Source: Chloroflexota bacterium (GTDB lineage Bacteria > Chloroflexota > Dehalococcoidia > E44-bin15). Taken from it: a DNA stretch of 8,550 nt. This document shows, one piece after another, positions 1-5,645 of the stretch (the stretch's first letter is position 1; each line of letters opens with the position of its first letter). The DNA lies in NCBI GenBank assembly GCA_015222405.1, contig JADFVG010000084.1, forward strand, positions 1-8,550, written 5' to 3'. The notes beneath the pieces were generated by a model that saw nothing but the letters and a program-made list of their open reading frames with translations, was not told the DNA's origin and did no database searches. A program made the position numbers and the translations under genes.

Positions 1-552
1 CTGGACAGGGTCGATGCCTCCACCCCGTTGGGGCAGAGGGATAAGGCGATGCTTGAGCTTCTCTATGCTGCCGGGTTGAGGGTGAGCGAAATGGTGGCGC
101 TGGATGTGGGTAGTGTCAATCTTGAGACCAGGGAGATTCGTGTCTGGGGCAAGGGCTCCAAGGAGCGAGTGGCGCTCATGGGAGAGCCGGCAGCGGCAGC
201 CCTCAACCGCTACCTCGGAGATGGCCGGAGGCAGCTTCTTGGCGATTCAAGGACTGAAGCCCTGTTCATCAATCGATACGGGAGGAGGCTTTCCGAGCGC
301 GCTGTGCAGACGGCAATTAGAAGATATGCCATCGAGGCCGGGCTTGATAAGAAGGTTCATCCTCATATGCTGCGCCATAGTTTTGCCACCCATCTTCTGG
401 ACGGTGGCGCCGACCTGAGGGTGGTTCAGGAGCTCCTCGGTCATGTCAATCTCTCCACTACCCAGATCTATACTCACGTTACTCAGGCTCAGGCGCGGAA
501 GGTTTATCTCGCAGCCCATCCCAGGGCGAAGAAAGAGGAGAAGGACTCATGA
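1..552 (+). CDS. Tyrosine recombinase XerC/XerD type (3' part, 5' end off window)
   Basis: Site-specific recombinase of the phage-integrase family; chromosomal members of this type resolve chromosome dimers at dif during division. The frame is open from base 1, so the window holds the last 183 residues and lacks the N-terminal SAM-like core-binding domain. The catalytic set is complete: Arg in GLRVSE (codon at 79-81), Lys in WGKGSKER, the HxxR box in HMLRHSFATHLL, then LLGHVNLSTTQIYTHV with the second His and the Tyr nucleophile. The ending YTHV followed by about 25 residues is typical of XerC/XerD and shorter than in many phage integrases. The stop overlaps the aroQ start as ATGA, so it sits in a housekeeping transcription unit, which argues for a chromosomal Xer protein over a mobile-element integrase. 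XerC and XerD cannot be told apart from this part alone. Confidence 0.93.
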   Translation: MDRVDASTPLGQRDKAMLELLYAAGLRVSEMVALDVGSVNLETREIRVWGKGSKERVALMGEPAAAALNRYLGDGRRQLLGDSRTEALFINRYGRRLSERAVQTAIRRYAIEAGLDKKVHPHMLRHSFATHLLDGGADLRVVQELLGHVNLSTTQIYTHVTQAQARKVYLAAHPRAKKEEKDS

Positions 553-980
553 GGATACTGGTTATTCACGGATCAAATCTGAACATGCTGGGTAAGAGGG
601 AGGCCGCAATCTACGGGGATAAAACCCTGGCTGAGATCGACAACTTGGTCGAAAAAAGGGCCCGGGAACTAGGGGTTGAAGTGCTTTGCTTCCAGTCTAA
701 CAGCGAGGGGGCACTCATCGACTTCATTCAGGCTGAAGCCCCCAAGGCCAATGCTATTATCATTAACCCCGGAGCTTTCACCCACTATGGACTGTCCCTC
801 AGGGATGCCCTCGTTGATTGCGCCCTCCCCGTGATCGAGGTCCATATCTCGAACATTTATGCCCGGGAGGTGTGGCGTCATAAATCGGTGATTGCCCCCA
901 TTGCTAGGGGTCAGATAAGTGGCCTTGGCTGGAGGGGATATATCATTGCATTGGAGATAATGGCTGCGGAAAAGGCATGA
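549..980 (+). CDS. aroQ: Type II 3-dehydroquinate dehydratase
   Basis: Cytosolic enzyme that removes water from 3-dehydroquinate to give 3-dehydroshikimate, the third step of the shikimate pathway to aromatic amino acids. At 143 residues it has the usual type II size (flavodoxin-like fold, usually a dodecamer). Family motifs appear in order: HGSNLNMLGKRE (residues 7-18), Tyr22 (catalytic Tyr position), QSNSEG (49-54), INPGAFTHYGLSLRDAL (72-88), and EVHISNIYARE with catalytic His99 and Arg106. Arg17 matches the lid-loop Arg. The usual GPNLN is GSNLN here, a mild variant. The start is fixed by GAGGAG at 535-540, eight bases upstream. It overlaps the xer gene before it and the peptidase gene after it by four bases each (ATGA), which suggests translational coupling. 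Confidence 0.96.
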   Translation: MRILVIHGSNLNMLGKREAAIYGDKTLAEIDNLVEKRARELGVEVLCFQSNSEGALIDFIQAEAPKANAIIINPGAFTHYGLSLRDALVDCALPVIEVHISNIYAREVWRHKSVIAPIARGQISGLGWRGYIIALEIMAAEKA

Positions 981-2041
981 TAATCAAGGGTCGTATTGAG
1001 AAGCTACGCCATAAGCTAGCTGAAGCTGTGCTTGATGCTATCCTTGTCTCCCAGGGGGAGAACCGCCGCTATCTTTCTGGATTCACTGGCTCGGCTGGCT
1101 TTCTCCTGATATCGGAGAGGAAAGCTATCCTGGCCACCGATTTCCGTTATGTGGAGCAGGCGCAGGCCCAGGCACCAGATTTCGAAATCTTTCAAATCCA
1201 GGGGGAGCTACCAGCCTGGTTCCCCGACCTGGCATCCTCGCTCAATGTGAGAAGGATTGGCTTTGAAGCCAACAACCTCTCTTTTTCCACCTACCGACGG
1301 CTAGCGGCTACAATGGGCGAAAAAAGGCTTGTGCCCACTGAAGAGATTGTAGAGTCGCTGCGCGCGATAAAGGATGAGCGGGAGCTGGAGCTTATCACCA
1401 GGGCGGTGGAGCTCACCGATGACGCCGTTGAAGAAATCGCCCCCAGGATCTGCCCTGGAATGAAAGAAAAAGAGGTGGCGTGGGAGATCGAGAAATTGCT
1501 TCGGGAAAAAGGGAGCGAGAGTCTCCCCTTCCCCTCTATCGTGGCCTCTGGGCCTAATGCTGCCCTGCCCCATGCCACACCTTCGGAACGCCCCATCCTT
1601 TCTGGTGAGCCGGTGGTCATCGATATCGGGGCTCGAATTGAGGGCTACTGCAGCGACCTCTCCCGAACCATCTGCCCTGGCAACGGGGACAAGACCTTTG
1701 CTAAAATATATGACCTGGTTCTCGGCGCCCAGCTTGCCGCCATCGCCACCATTGAGGCCGGGATGAGTGGTGAGCAGGCTGATGCCCTTGCCCGGACGGT
1801 TATCGAACAGGGAGGCTATGGGGAAGCCTTCGGGCATGGACTGGGGCACGGTGTCGGTCTCGCCCCCCATGAGCAGCCGCGGCTGGGGAGAGGCTCATCT
1901 ATAGTGCTGTGCGATGGCATGGTTTTCACCATCGAGCCGGGTATTTATGTCAAAGGATGGGGTGGGGTCAGGATTGAGGATGTGGTGGTCATGGAAAAGG
2001 GGAAGGTCAGGGTGCTCTCTAAAGCGAAAAAGATAGATTGA
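977..2041 (+). CDS. M24B metallopeptidase, Xaa-Pro aminopeptidase/dipeptidase family
   Basis: Cytosolic pita-bread-fold peptidase that cleaves N-terminal residues or dipeptides before proline. The 354-residue length matches the short two-domain form: a creatinase-like N-terminal domain (about 1-130) and an M24 catalytic domain (about 135-350). The five metal ligands are in place: Asp216 in VIDIGA, Asp227 in CSDLSRT, His291 in GHGLGHGVGL, Glu320 in FTIEPGIY and Glu334 in VRIED. The supporting histidines His199, His287 and His298 correspond to His243, His350 and His361 of E. coli aminopeptidase P. Aminopeptidase (PepP) and dipeptidase (PepQ) activity cannot be separated from sequence alone. The ATG overlaps the aroQ stop; the AAGG just before it is too close to be a good ribosome site, so coupling is likely. 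Its place next to efp fits a proline theme, though this neighbourhood is common and may only reflect shared growth control. Confidence 0.94.
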   Translation: MIIKGRIEKLRHKLAEAVLDAILVSQGENRRYLSGFTGSAGFLLISERKAILATDFRYVEQAQAQAPDFEIFQIQGELPAWFPDLASSLNVRRIGFEANNLSFSTYRRLAATMGEKRLVPTEEIVESLRAIKDERELELITRAVELTDDAVEEIAPRICPGMKEKEVAWEIEKLLREKGSESLPFPSIVASGPNAALPHATPSERPILSGEPVVIDIGARIEGYCSDLSRTICPGNGDKTFAKIYDLVLGAQLAAIATIEAGMSGEQADALARTVIEQGGYGEAFGHGLGHGVGLAPHEQPRLGRGSSIVLCDGMVFTIEPGIYVKGWGGVRIEDVVVMEKGKVRVLSKAKKID

Positions 2042-2115
2042 GGCGGCGAAAGCCATAGAGCTTCACAGCTCGAATCTGGAACTAGCTCGAAAAAGTTCGA
2101 AAAAGGGGCGAACAG
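2042..2115 (+). other. efp leader with tandem TCGAAAAAG repeat
   Basis: This 74-nt gap is the only sizeable break in the first seven genes. It holds a small perfect inverted repeat (GAGCT at 2058-2062 and AGCTC at 2067-2071, four-base loop). It also holds two copies of TCGAAAAAG (2087-2095 and 2097-2105) with a 10-base period, ending in the AAAAGGGG ribosome site of efp. I see no convincing -35/-10 pair and no terminator with a T run. It could be a regulated leader, or just low-complexity A-rich spacer that keeps the ribosome site unstructured. Confidence 0.3.
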
Positions 2116-2676
2116 ATGATCAGCACTGGCGATTTGAAGAAGGGGATCACCATCGAGCTTGAGGGCGAGCTTTATACCATCGTCGACTGGCAGCATATCA
2201 AGGTGGGGCGAGGCAGCGCTCAGGTCAGGCTAAAGCTGCGCGGTGTCCGAAGAGCGCACACTATTGAGCGCACCTTTCAGGCGGGGGAAAAATTCACCCG
2301 AGCCAGGTTAGACCGCCGAGCGGTGCAATTCATCTACTCAGAGGGGGAGCTATACTATTTTATGGATTCGGAAACCTTTGAACAGAGCGCACTCGATGCC
2401 GAGCGGCTGGGCGATGCCCTCAATTACCTCAAGGAAGGCATGTCCCTCGAGATTCTCAGCTACAAGGATGAGCACATCAGCGTCGAGCTTCCCAACTCGG
2501 TGGAGCTTGAGGTGGTGGAAACCGGCCCCGGTTTCAAAGGGGACACGGCAACAGCGGGAACCAAGCCAGCCAAGCTGGAGACAGGGATCACCATCCAGGT
2601 TCCACTTTTCGTAGACAATGGAGATATTGTTCGTGTTGATACTCGAACCGGCGCATACCTGGAGAGGGTGAGTTAG
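2116..2676 (+). CDS. efp: Translation elongation factor P
   Basis: EF-P binds the ribosome between the P and E sites and helps form peptide bonds at proline runs. The 186 residues show the usual three beta-barrel domains: KOW-like (about 1-62), central OB (about 65-128) and C-terminal OB (about 130-185), the last with KPAKLETGITIQVPLFV. The domain I loop tip, which reaches the peptidyl-transferase centre, reads HIKVGRGSA (residues 27-35). Arg32 stands where E. coli has the lysylated Lys34, and Val30 replaces the usual Pro. An Arg tip is known from EarP-dependent rhamnosylated EF-Ps, but no modification gene lies in this window, so the modification state is open. The start is supported by AAAAGGGG at 2101-2108. 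The stop overlaps the xseA GTG by one base (TAGTG). Confidence 0.96.
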   Translation: MISTGDLKKGITIELEGELYTIVDWQHIKVGRGSAQVRLKLRGVRRAHTIERTFQAGEKFTRARLDRRAVQFIYSEGELYYFMDSETFEQSALDAERLGDALNYLKEGMSLEILSYKDEHISVELPNSVELEVVETGPGFKGDTATAGTKPAKLETGITIQVPLFVDNGDIVRVDTRTGAYLERVS

Positions 2677-3905
2677 TGAGGATCTATTCTGTAGATGAGG
2701 TGACTGGCTACCTGAGGGAGCTCCTGGAAAGCGATAGCCTGCTCACCGACCTGTGGATCAGCGGCGAGGTCTCCAATCTCTCCCAGTCAGCGGCGGGGCA
2801 CCTCTACTTCACCCTCAAGGACGAGGCAAGTCAGCTAAGGTGCGTGCTCTTTCGCGGGGAGAGGCTCGACCTCGCCCTGGAAAATGGCGCTGCTGTGGTG
2901 GCGCATGGCCACATCTCTGTTTATGAAGTAACAGGCAGCCTTCAGTTCTATGTTGATCTGGTGCAACCCGAGGGGGTGGGCATTCTCCACCTTGAGTTTG
3001 AGCGTCTCAAGGCAAAACTGGAGGAGGAGGGACTTTTCGAGGTTGCTCGCAAAAGGGGCCTCCCTCCCTTCCCCCAGCGCATAGGCGTAGTCACCTCACC
3101 CGGCAGTGCCGTGTTGCACGATATTACCAATATCATAAGCAGGCGCTATCCCCTGGTGGAGTTGGTTCTTGCCCCAACCCCGGTGCAGGGCGATGGCGCC
3201 GCAGAGGGGATCGTTGAGGCGATAGAGGCCCTCAGTGAGACGGAGGGCATCGACGTTGTCATCCTGGCTCGCGGTGGTGGTTCTCTTGAGGAGCTGCAGG
3301 CGTTCAACGAGGAGAAGGTTGCCCGCGCCATCGCTTCAAGCAAGGCGCCGGTGATCAGTGGGGTGGGACATGATACCGACTTCACCATCGCCGATTTCGT
3401 TGCCGACCTCCGCGCCCCGACACCATCGGCAGCAGCGGAACTGGCGGTGCCCCATCGCTCCGAGCTGGAAAGTCGTATCCAGTCTCAGCAAAGGGCGCTG
3501 GTGGCCGCCCTGGGGGGCGAAATCTCCCAGCGAGGCACGGAGCTCGGTCACTTGACAAATCGCCTTAGATACCTCTCCCCGGATATCGCTCGCTATCGGC
3601 AGCGCATTGACGAGCTGACCAAGATGGCATCGATGCGTGTTGCCAGTCTGCTCACCATCGACCGGGAGCAGCTGCGCAGCCGGGAGCTGGAGCTCGGTGC
3701 TCTGAGTCCTATAGCTACACTGAGTCGAGGCTATGCCCAGGTGCAGCTTTCCGCCACCGGGGAGGTGGTGTCGCGGGTGGCTCAGATTCATCGCGGCGAT
3801 GCCATCGATGTTCGGGTGAGCGATGGCCAGTTTAAGGGCAGGGTCACGACATTGAAGAAGGGGTTACAGGCATGGCTGAAGGACTTTCCTTCGAAGAAGG
3901 GCTGA
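2676..3905 (+). CDS. xseA: Exodeoxyribonuclease VII large subunit
   Basis: Catalytic subunit of exonuclease VII, which degrades single-stranded DNA from both ends into oligonucleotides and acts in repair with XseB. It has 409 residues, within the usual 400-450. An N-terminal OB fold spans about 1-100 (WISGEVSN, then HLYFTLKDE). The catalytic domain begins near 125 (RIGVVTSPGSAVLHDI). The conserved RGGGSLEELQAFNEE begins at Arg199, and GHDTDFTIADFVADLRAPT begins at Gly231 with His232 and Asp235. A coiled-coil-forming stretch (about 262-340) follows, then ALSPIATLSRGYA. The GTG start follows AGGGTGA at 2665-2671 and overlaps the efp stop by one base. The last 11 residues, beyond the conserved TTLKKG region, are encoded in the 34 bases shared with xseB. 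Confidence 0.96.
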   Translation: MRIYSVDEVTGYLRELLESDSLLTDLWISGEVSNLSQSAAGHLYFTLKDEASQLRCVLFRGERLDLALENGAAVVAHGHISVYEVTGSLQFYVDLVQPEGVGILHLEFERLKAKLEEEGLFEVARKRGLPPFPQRIGVVTSPGSAVLHDITNIISRRYPLVELVLAPTPVQGDGAAEGIVEAIEALSETEGIDVVILARGGGSLEELQAFNEEKVARAIASSKAPVISGVGHDTDFTIADFVADLRAPTPSAAAELAVPHRSELESRIQSQQRALVAALGGEISQRGTELGHLTNRLRYLSPDIARYRQRIDELTKMASMRVASLLTIDREQLRSRELELGALSPIATLSRGYAQVQLSATGEVVSRVAQIHRGDAIDVRVSDGQFKGRVTTLKKGLQAWLKDFPSKKG

Positions 3906-4099
3906 ATCGGCTGGAGAAGATTGTTCAGACCCTGGAGGCAGGAGGGCTGAGCCTGGAAGAGGCGATTTCTCTCTTTGAGGAAGGGATGCAACTGGCAAAG
4001 ATATGCAACCAGCGGCTGGATGCTGCAGAGCTCAAGGTCAGCCAGCTTCAAACCGCTTTTGACAAAGAGATACACAACAAGGGTGAATCCCCTTGCTAA
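3872..4099 (+). CDS. xseB: Exodeoxyribonuclease VII small subunit
   Basis: Small helical subunit that binds the coiled-coil region of XseA in several copies and is needed for a working exonuclease VII. The 75 residues carry the family pattern: LSFEEGLNRLEKIVQTLEAG (5-24), then LSLEEAISLFEEGMQLAKIC (26-45), then an AELKV helix. The ATG is preceded by AAGGGG (3858-3863) at eight bases. The gene begins 34 bases before the end of xseA, in another frame, so it is probably translated both by coupling and by its own ribosome site. Its last seven bases overlap the TTG start of the next gene. Confidence 0.94.
   Translation: MAEGLSFEEGLNRLEKIVQTLEAGGLSLEEAISLFEEGMQLAKICNQRLDAAELKVSQLQTAFDKEIHNKGESPC
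4079..4086 (+). promoter_or_regulatory. Ribosome binding site that decides the TTG start of the PHP gene
   Basis: AAGGGTGA lies six bases before the TTG at 4093. In the PHP frame there is a stop at 4084-4086, and only ATC and CCC stand between it and the TTG. TTG is therefore the only reasonable start upstream of the HVH metal motif. Confidence 0.6.
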
Positions 4100-4746
4100 A
4101 AGCTGACCTTCACGTCCATACCTCCTACTCGCCGGACTCGAAGACTTCCTTGCAGCAAGTGATTGCTCGCTGCAAGGAAATCGAGATCGGTTGTGTTGCA
4201 ATAACCGATCACAATACCATTCTCGGCGCCCTGAAGCTGAGAGAGATTGCTCCCTTCACTGTAATTGTTGGCGAAGAGATAAATACCCGCTCCGGTGAGA
4301 TCATCGGCTATTTCCTCACTGAGGAGATTCCGGCTATGCTTCCCGCCGAGGAGACTGTGCGCCGCATTAAAGAGCAGGGGGGGCTGGTATGCATACCCCA
4401 TCCTTTTGATCGGCTCCGGACCTCCGCCCTTCGTCGCCGCACACTGGAGGCGCTGTTGCCTGAAATCGATATCATCGAAGTATTCAACTCACGTGTTCTG
4501 CTCTCTCGCCACAACCTCAGCGCCCGGCTTTTCGCCCAAGATCATGGACTTCTTGCCAGCGCCGGGAGCGATGCTCACATCGCCAGCGAAATCGGTGGTA
4601 CCTGTGTGGTGATGCCTGAGTTCAACGATAGGGAGGAGTTTCGCCTTGCTCTAGCCCAAGGGGTGCTTGTTTGCCACAAGGCCAGCCTCTGGGTTCATCT
4701 GTGGAGCATCTGGGCCAGGTTGGAGGGGCGTATAAAAAGGCGATAG
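4093..4746 (+). CDS. PHP-domain metal-dependent phosphoesterase
   Basis: Stand-alone PHP-fold hydrolase of the TrpH/YciV-like kind; known relatives hydrolyse phosphoester bonds in nucleotides or short oligonucleotides. The metal-binding motifs appear in order over 217 residues: HVH at His7 and His9, ITDHN with Asp39 and His40, GEE at Glu61/Glu62, PHPF with His103, EVFNSR near Asn132, and SDAH with Asp160 and His162. There is no polymerase or histidinol-phosphatase extension, so DNA polymerase X/III and HisK roles are unlikely. The exact substrate cannot be read from sequence. The start is TTG and overlaps xseB by seven bases, so it is co-expressed with exonuclease VII. A role in clearing exonuclease VII products is conceivable but is only inference from position. 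An 11-bp perfect hairpin sits at codons 18-29. Confidence 0.88.
   Translation: MLKADLHVHTSYSPDSKTSLQQVIARCKEIEIGCVAITDHNTILGALKLREIAPFTVIVGEEINTRSGEIIGYFLTEEIPAMLPAEETVRRIKEQGGLVCIPHPFDRLRTSALRRRTLEALLPEIDIIEVFNSRVLLSRHNLSARLFAQDHGLLASAGSDAHIASEIGGTCVVMPEFNDREEFRLALAQGVLVCHKASLWVHLWSIWARLEGRIKRR
4146..4179 (+). repeat. 11-bp perfect inverted repeat inside the PHP gene
   Basis: TTCCTTGCAGC (4146-4156) and GCTGCAAGGAA (4169-4179) are exact reverse complements, separated by a 12-base loop. The structure lies about 55 bases after the TTG start and would form a strong mRNA hairpin. No T run follows, so it is not an intrinsic terminator. Whether it is functional or a codon coincidence is unknown. 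Confidence 0.6.
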
Positions 4747-4747
4747 A

Positions 4748-4769
4748 CAGGCAGCCTTGAGGCCGCCTG
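4748..4769 (+). repeat. Hairpin just after the PHP stop
   Basis: CAGGCAGCC (4748-4756) and GGCCGCCTG (4761-4769) pair with one A/C mismatch around the loop TTGA. The stem begins two bases after the PHP stop codon. There is no following T run, so it is at best a weak terminator, an RNA-processing site or a 3'-end stabiliser. Confidence 0.4.
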
Positions 4770-4785
4770 CTGAGGGTGCTATTCT
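4757..4785 (+). promoter_or_regulatory. Possible sigma70-type promoter before the formyltransferase gene
   Basis: TTGAGG (4757-4762) and TATTCT (4780-4785) match TTGACA and TATAAT at four of six bases each, with the ideal 17-base spacing. A transcript would begin near 4792 and leave a leader of about 20 bases before the ATG at 4812. Matches of this quality also arise by chance, so this is a candidate only. The location, in one of the few gaps between + strand genes, supports it. Confidence 0.3.
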
Positions 4786-4799
4786 ATAGCTTGAGCACC

Positions 4800-4807
4800 A
4801 AGGTTGA
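4800..4807 (+). promoter_or_regulatory. Ribosome binding site favouring the ATG at 4812
   Basis: AAGGTTGA has its AGG core eight bases before the ATG at 4812. The earlier in-frame GTG at 4776 has only GAGG directly against it and would add 12 residues that do not resemble this family's N-terminus. The ATG is therefore preferred. Confidence 0.5.
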
Positions 4808-4811
4808 AAAA

Positions 4812-5594
4812 ATGTATCGCATTGGATGGTTTTCCACAGGGAGGGATGCTGCAGCACTGCAGCTTCTGCACACGGTATGGCGCAGCATAAAGAGGGGCGA
4901 AATAAAGGCAGAAATCCTCTTCGTCTTCAGCAACCGCGAGCCGGGGGAGGCAAGAGAGAGCGACTCCTTTTTCAAGCTTGTCCGTAGGTACCGAATACCA
5001 CTTATCTGCTTATCATCCAATAAATTCAAACAAAGGTACGAAAAAAGATGGCGGACCCGGTTTGAGAAGGAAGCGATGAAGAAGCTTGAGGGCTTTTACC
5101 CTGACCTGTGCCTTCTTGCCGGATATATGCTTATCGTTGGCGAGGAGATGTGCCGCCGCTATCCCATGATCAATCTTCACCCCGCTGCTCCTGATGGTCC
5201 CAAGGGTACATGGCAGGAGGTGATATGGAAGCTGATGGAGGAAGGAGCAACGGAGACCGGTGTGATGATGCATCTGGTAACCCCGGAGTTGGATGAGGGG
5301 CCTCCAGTCGTCTATTGCACCTTTTCCCTAAGGGGCAAGCCCTTCGATAGCTACTGGAAGGCGATAGAGGGGCTTCCTGTAGATGAGGTGAAGGCCAAGC
5401 AGGGGGAGAGAAACCTGCTTTTCAGGCAGATGCGAAAACATGGCCTGGCCCGCGAGTTCCCGTTGATCATCGCCACCCTCAAAGCCTTCACCGAGGGCAG
5501 GGTGAGGATTGAGGAGGGAAAAGTGGTTGACAGCGCGGGAGAGCCCATTGAGGGATATGATCTGAGCGGGGAGATTGAGCGAAAAAGGAGATAG
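4812..5594 (+). CDS. PurN-like formyltransferase-family protein
   Basis: 260-residue protein with the formyltransferase fold of glycinamide ribonucleotide transformylase (PurN). The catalytic triad is conserved: Asn121 and His123 in MINLHPA, and Asp161 in TPELDEGPPV, matching Asn106, His108 and Asp144 of E. coli PurN. The N-terminus (YRIGWFSTGRDAAALQLL) is laid out like the PurN N-terminal strand and loop but is not the usual SGxGSN sequence. The next block, FSNREPGEARESDSF, takes the place of the short PurN substrate segment. The protein is about 50 residues longer than PurN, with a charged C-terminal region (about 190-260). It probably transfers a one-carbon unit from 10-formyl-tetrahydrofolate, but the acceptor may not be GAR, and no purine genes lie nearby. 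I recall similar proteins in Dehalococcoidia. The start is ATG 4812; an alternative GTG lies at 4776. Confidence 0.8.
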   Translation: MYRIGWFSTGRDAAALQLLHTVWRSIKRGEIKAEILFVFSNREPGEARESDSFFKLVRRYRIPLICLSSNKFKQRYEKRWRTRFEKEAMKKLEGFYPDLCLLAGYMLIVGEEMCRRYPMINLHPAAPDGPKGTWQEVIWKLMEEGATETGVMMHLVTPELDEGPPVVYCTFSLRGKPFDSYWKAIEGLPVDEVKAKQGERNLLFRQMRKHGLAREFPLIIATLKAFTEGRVRIEEGKVVDSAGEPIEGYDLSGEIERKRR

Positions 5595-5645
5595 AGCAGA
5601 GCAAGGCGGCTTCCGGCAGCACGAAAGCCATTAAAGGTAACAAAT
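5595..5645 (+). other. Short spacer before the HAD gene
   Basis: 51 bases. It contains a 5-bp inverted repeat (GGCTT at 5608-5612 and AAGCC at 5625-5629) and the ribosome site AAAGG (5633-5637), eight bases from the ATG. There is no T run and no recognisable promoter, so the HAD gene is probably co-transcribed with the formyltransferase gene. Confidence 0.4.

Noticed and set aside
1..552. Mobile-element integrase or genomic island boundary
   Set aside because: A tyrosine recombinase could mark an island, but the gene overlaps aroQ in a housekeeping row. No att-like repeat, tRNA or other mobile gene is present.
1301..1870. 189-residue open frame on the - strand
   Set aside because: Antisense to the M24 peptidase gene, whose metal ligands are all in the + strand frame; no family features in the antisense product.
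4748..4769. Intrinsic terminator after the PHP gene
   Set aside because: The stem is decent but no T run follows, so it is listed only as a hairpin.
4776..4811. GTG at 4776 as an earlier start of the formyltransferase gene
   Set aside because: The only purine-rich sequence touches the GTG directly, and the extra 12 residues lie in structured leader DNA. ATG 4812 has a well-placed AGG.
2047..5631. Shared 10-mer CGAAAGCCAT in the efp leader (2047-2056) and the HAD spacer (5622-5631)
   Set aside because: Dozens of 10-mer pairs are expected by chance in a window this long, and the surrounding bases do not match.
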